From: Salvia splendens | Taxonomy: Eukaryota > Streptophyta > Magnoliopsida > Lamiales > Lamiaceae | Assembly (NCBI RefSeq): GCF_004379255.2 | Contig: NC_056038.1 | Location: 30,988,061-31,052,060 of the forward strand | Reading direction: 5' to 3' | Length of the DNA stretch: 64,000 nt | Part shown: positions 59,775-64,000 of the stretch, in pieces | How the letters are laid out: every line of letters starts with the position of its first letter | Position numbering within the stretch: the stretch's first letter is position 1 | The notes under the pieces: generated by a model | The model's database searches: none | What the model was told of the DNA's origin: nothing | Seen by the model: the letters and a program-made list of their open reading frames with translations, nothing else | Translations under genes and position numbers: made by a program

Positions 59775-61108
59775 TGGAATTTCAAAAGTTGTAAGTATGC
59801 TTGTAACCCAAACTTCAGTAACATCTGAAAAGAAGTGATGATAGAACAATGACCTTACATCCATACTTTATTTTGGTTCCTCTCTTCCTTTCCAAGCAAG
59901 TGAAAATGTAGTACTAGTAAAATATTATCAAAGTCAAACTTGTTGCCTTTTTTCTCTTCATTTTTTCCATAGTAAAAAATGCCACAAGAATGGGGGAAGA
60001 GTTTCAATGAAAATTAGCTAGTGGAAACGATGAGGCAATTTTCTCGTAATCTAATACTCCACTCCATGTATAGTGCATTTTACGCAACATTCAAATACAT
60101 CGACTAAATCGTAGTCTCACCAATTTCTCAATGATTAAATTAATAAAACTGCTAGGTTGACCGTTTCCTTCATGCTTTCTTTTTAATTACTACTGCTATC
60201 CATTTCTTGTTTTTTTTTATTGTAAATTTTATAATGAATATTGAAAAACCATGTGCACGCTGGAATCGACAATGTGTAGGCCAAGATACGGTGCAATAAG
60301 ACAAGCTTTCGTTTAATAAAATGGCCACTCTCAAACCACCCTTTTTCATTAAGGTTGGCTCTAAATTTCAATTTTTGAGAAAACAGATCATTTTGTATTA
60401 GATGAAATTGAAAGATTAACGTATCATTATTATCTATTAGGAGTAATTACTTACTATAATTAAAAAAGAGGACTTTTCTTATTCCAAATCTAGAATCACT
60501 CTCATCATGTTTGATTAATGAAATGCTGATCTCTATTTCAAAAAAGAGTACGTAATCACTCTTTTATTGAATGTGTGATGTTTTCCCAAGCCATATAAAG
60601 AACAATATTTTTCCCAAAAACAAGATCGATCATGATGGTCTAACCAAGATTAGACTTCACTTCTAACTACCATTTAGCTGTTTATAATTAATTAATTATA
60701 CCGGACAACAGTATAATAAATTTCGTTAATGTACAAATAAGTTGCTTTGTGAACTACCTCCTGTTCCAAACTAAATTGAAAATCGAAAATGAAAATAGAA
60801 ACAATGTCCAAATCATATCTTAAAAAGAATTAAAATAGGGCCAAAAAGTCAAAAAGCTATGATTTCCAAAAATATTAAATGTCATATCAGTAATGACAAG
60901 CCAACTAACTTGTTTAAGTACGAAAGAAAATATCCAGTAAATGTATTCGGCAACTTAGTAATTTAATTTTCACGGCCTCATGATAAATAATGAAATCATA
61001 TTTTTCAAAGATGTATTAACAAAATGAATTAGTGTAGTACATTCATTGAATCATCAATCATGGTTTAGAAAAATGTAGATTAATCAAAATGGTGAAATTA
61101 TAAAGTAA
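59775..61108. other. AT-rich intergenic DNA, no gene seen
   Basis: No coding content or transposon termini recognised in 1.3 kb. Confidence 0.45.
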
Positions 61109-62240
61109 GGGCCCGTTTGGTAGCTATGTCATGTTTTGACTAGGCATGATACTTATCATAGTTTCAATTTGTTAAGAAATATATTGGGTTTGGTAGATTA
61201 AGATAAATGTGAGTTATCTTATTTAAGTGTTTGGTTCAACAAGTTACAAATAAGGATTAAAATTGTAATTGTCAAAATTATCTTCATTATTTTATTTAAT
61301 TACTTAATTATCCTTATGTTGCCCAAATTATTCCTATAAGAAATACAACTGATTCGATCACGTTTTGATGCATTATCTCTTCTAAAACCGACTCAAGTGA
61401 AGAGTTTTTACATAAGATAGGCTTCATCTTCAATAATCAAACTTGTCTGCACAAAAATTTTTTTTTGCATAGTCACAAATGTGCTTCACACCCCGGCAGA
61501 ATAAGTGAGTTGTGAATGGACGATTCTGTTTTCTCAATGAATGAATGTGCTTATGATAAAGAAAAAAAAAACAAATATGCTTCCAAATCATGAAACAGAT
61601 TGTATAACAGCTACTATTCTTTTGAGGATGCAACCAACGACATTCATCTCCACACCTACTGCTTCCAGCACTCCTCTGAGTATCCAGATCGCCCCTGCCT
61701 CATCGTCGGCGTCGGCGCCGCAAAATCCTACACCTTCGCCGAAACGCACCTCATCTGCCGGAAGGTCGCGGTCGGCCTCTCCGCCGTCGGAATTAGGAAA
61801 GACGACGTGGTGATGTCGCTCCTCTAGAACCGCGCCGAGTTCGTCTTCACGTTCATGGCGGCGTCCATGATCGGCGCAGCCACCACCACCATCGTGAATC
61901 CGTTCTGCACCTCCGGCGAGATCTACAAGCAGTTCATGGCGTCGAGATCGAAGATGATTGGAGAAATAGTCTAACAATTAGAGGCGTTAGTTTTGGATTA
62001 GGGCTAGAAATTTTTGCATTATGGGTAAAATGTATTTTGCAAAATTAACTAGGTATCATTGATACGTAACATGCCAAAATGGGTGGTTACATATGTGACT
62101 GAAACATAGATTTTTTAATGGGCTTTGTGCGGGCCGGATACAGAACACGGGCTATTAAGTTTATTAACATAGCTACCAAATGCACAAATAAACCCGGATT
62201 AATCCTCTTATCTAATCGTAACATAGCTACCAACGAGGCC
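61109..62240. mobile_element. PIF-type (Pack) element carrying a gene fragment, TAA target duplication
   Basis: The left end GGGCCCGTTTGGTAGCTATG and the complement of the right end (GGCCTCGTTGGTAGCTATGT) are inverted repeats. TAA flanks both sides (61106-61108, 62241-62243). An inner sequence near 62170 (ACATAGCTACCAAATGC) repeats the right end. The interior (about 61630-61965) is a GC-rich piece of a 4CL-type gene. There is no transposase, so mobility would need one from elsewhere. Confidence 0.8.
61635..61965 (+). pseudogene. Captured 4-coumarate:CoA ligase (4CL) exon fragment
   Basis: 4CL activates hydroxycinnamic acids to CoA esters in phenylpropanoid metabolism. The frame reads DIHLHTYCFQHSSEYPDRPC, then SYTFAETHLICRKVAVGL, VGIRKDDVVMSLL, then TAG (61825-61827), then [20 protein letters not shown] and [12 protein letters not shown]. 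These match the early part of 4CL proteins, about 110 residues of a family about 540 long. The AMP-binding motif and catalytic core are absent. With the in-frame stop, no start of its own and transposon DNA on both sides, it is not a working gene. A 4CL-like acyl-CoA synthetase parent is also possible. Confidence 0.8.
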
Positions 62241-62243
62241 TAA

Positions 62244-62410
62244 TACTCCATCTGTTCCACAAAAGATGTCGCATTAGGACGACACAAGATTTTAGAAGGT
62301 TTTGTTTTTTTTTATGTTAAATAGAGAGAGAAAATATAATTTTTATATTCATGTGAGAGCGAACTTTTCTAAAAATAAAAATGTGGCATCTTTTGTAGAA
62401 CAAAGTAGAA
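62244..62410. mobile_element. Stowaway-like MITE next to the Pack element
   Basis: CTCCATCTGTTCCACAAAAGATGTCGCATT at the left and the complement of AAAAATGTGGCATCTTTTGTAGAACAAAG at the right; about 165 bp. It starts 1 bp beyond the TAA target repeat of the preceding element. Confidence 0.6.
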
Positions 62411-63031
62411 AGGAAAGTGTGTGCAGAGCCTTTGTCCTGTCGACATTATTGTAATAGGTGCCGAGTTCGAACCATCTTGACATCAATTATAATTTCCTCC
62501 TTTCTATAGTAATTTATTTGTAATTTCATCAATTGTAATTAAATTTCCTTCTTAATATAGAAGTTTGTTTTTTTTAAAAGTAAAAAATAAAAAGAAAAAT
62601 GTGACATCCATCATGTAATCGTGTCATCTTTCATGCTATGTACGTACCACTTAATTATAACCCTATTGGACAACTGATTAATGATAAGATATTATAATAT
62701 CCACGGATAAATTGAATATATTTTGTAACCATTATCAATTTATGATAAATGATAAATGTTTTAAAAAGAAAACAATTTTAACTCAAGTAAACAATAGTTC
62801 ATACTAAAAATGTAATTATAATACGGAGTATTGCTTTTGTTTTATTTTATTTTATTTTATTTTCCTTTTGTAGAAAATGCACTTATATATACAAATTTAG
62901 AAAAAACATTTTGGAAGTGGGCAAAGAATAAATATTTGAGCAGTAATTGCAAAATAATGGAGGGAAGGTGGGGACATATGTTTGTGGGCCCAACATCCAT
63001 ATATCACCTAATCTACTCGCAGAAAATTTTC
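62411..63031. other. Upstream region of the CIP7-like gene
   Basis: AT-rich. It includes a TTTTA microsatellite (about 62838-62862) and no recognised gene. The promoter of the next gene should lie in its right part; no clear TATA box was picked. Confidence 0.4.
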
Positions 63032-63037
63032 CATTCA

Positions 63038-63073
<36 letters not shown>

Positions 63074-63075
63074 AA
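63032..63075. repeat. (TC)n(AC)n microsatellite in the 5' leader
   Basis: CTCTCTCTCTCTCTCTCT followed by CACACACACACACA, about 190 bp before the start codon. A second CT run is at 63222-63237. Pyrimidine patches are common in plant leaders and core promoters. Confidence 0.85.
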
Positions 63076-63262
63076 AGAAGTCTCACACTTGGCATGTGCA
63101 CTGCTCCATCAGTTCTTGCTGGATCTCCCTCATGTCCAGTTAAGATTTCAAAAAAAGGTTTTTGAATGTCACGTTCAAGAACATGAGCTTGCAGTTCAAT
63201 ACACCCCAACTTTAGAGCTCAATCTCTCTCTCTCTCGCCATCTCTCCTCACTCTGTGGGAGC

Positions 63263-64000
63263 ATGGATTCCAACACCATCCTTGATCATGCTCTCTTCCA
63301 ACTAACCCCAACAAGAACAAGGTAAAATCTCTCACTCTCTGCTTCATCTCAATCGCAGTCCTACTTTGTGCTTCTCGCTCAATTCTGGCCAATTAGATGT
63401 TACTAATTAGAAATTCGGTTGTGTGGGTTCGTTTGATTGGAAAAAAGATGCGATCTTGTTGTGTTTTCTGGGAAGAAGAGCGAGAAATTGGCATCTGGGC
63501 TTTTGGAACCCTTCGTTGCTCACTTGAAATATGCTAAAGATCAGATTCCAAAAGGGGGTTATTCGATAACTCTTCGCCCCCCACGCGATGATGCCTCGTG
63601 GTTCACTAAGGCCACATTTCAAAGGTAATTTTGTAATGATTGAGCTTAGAAATGTATTTGGATTAGTATTTTGGTGTGAATTTGATGAATATTGTAGCAT
63701 TGTTGACAAACTTATTCCTTCCATATTGCTTGATCCATGTATTGCTTTGCTGTGGAATCTTTATGAACTTGTCTTGGCGATTAGATATACAATTACTGAT
63801 AATCTTGGAGGTATAACCGTATAAGAGTGTGCCGTTGAGAGAGAATAAATATTTGGGATATACATTATGTTGGTGAAGTTTTAAATTTACAGCTATGGAT
63901 CAAAGAGGATGTTGCTTTTCTCATTCTTTTTACCAATTTGTAACTGCAGATTTGTACGTTTTGTGAGCACGCCCGAGATTCTTGAGAGAATTGTACATAT
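63263..64000 (+). CDS. COP1-interacting protein-like (CIP7-type), 5' part
   Basis: Three coding exons with GT-AG borders: 63263-63321, 63448-63624 and 63950 to the edge, in one frame. They encode [20 protein letters not shown], then [47 protein letters not shown], and [18 protein letters not shown] recall this N-terminal block from Arabidopsis CIP7 (COP1-interacting protein 7) and related proteins, nuclear factors linked to light-regulated gene expression. These proteins are long, around 1,000 residues, so most of the gene lies beyond the window. The start is set by the family's MD(S)-beginning, although the frame is open further upstream. Only about 95 residues are visible; the conservation is strong over all three exons. 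Confidence 0.85.

Noticed and set aside
62831..63262. N-terminal extension of the CIP7-like protein
   Set aside because: The frame is open by chance through CT/AC microsatellite and leader DNA. The family begins at the MDSNT-type methionine at 63263.

Overview
The window reads as nuclear DNA of a flowering plant. The genes have spliced GT-AG exons with AT-rich introns, and the families (terpene synthase, NAC, TIR, 4CL, COP1-interacting-like) are plant families. The non-genic DNA is packed with plant-type transposons. A eudicot is likely; the exact taxon cannot be read from the sequence.

Four host genes can be supported. (1) 1-3425, minus: a diterpene/terpene synthase of the TPS-f geranyllinalool synthase type, 12 exons visible and no frame break, with the C-terminus off the left edge. 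(2) 19844-20904, minus: a complete three-exon NAC transcription factor of 277 residues. (3) 24483-25188, minus: a complete two-exon TIR-only protein of 203 residues. (4) 63263 to the right edge, plus: the first three exons of a COP1-interacting-protein-like (CIP7-type) gene.

Most of the rest is mobile DNA. At 3573-6692 two broken PIF/Harbinger pieces lie next to the terpene synthase promoter. At 7000-18400 there are MITEs, a Helitron-like end, a 389-bp tandem duplication and a Harbinger deletion derivative with a TAA target duplication. At 26049-27233 a TRIM retrotransposon array has four LTRs, the last one inverted. At 28742-32185 Stowaway-like MITEs are nested inside one another. At 34365-42247 a minus-strand Ty1/copia remnant carries a Ty3/gypsy chromovirus inside it. 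At 42250-46130 there are two more LTR-like blocks around a piece that looks organellar. At 46598-59774 an old copia element was split by a young copia element (47753-55113) with a perfect ATTAT target duplication. At 61109-62240 a PIF-type element has captured a piece of a 4-coumarate:CoA ligase gene.

The host genes show no operon-like or pathway link to each other. Observations most worth a second look: the nucleoporin-like FG-repeat N-terminus of the young copia Gag; the 4CL-carrying Pack-PIF element; two independent MITE-into-MITE insertions at the same internal TA site; the transposon end about 50 bp from the terpene synthase TATA box; and the recurrence of TAG among nonsense codons in unrelated relics. 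All calls were made by eye from the sequence, with no database search.
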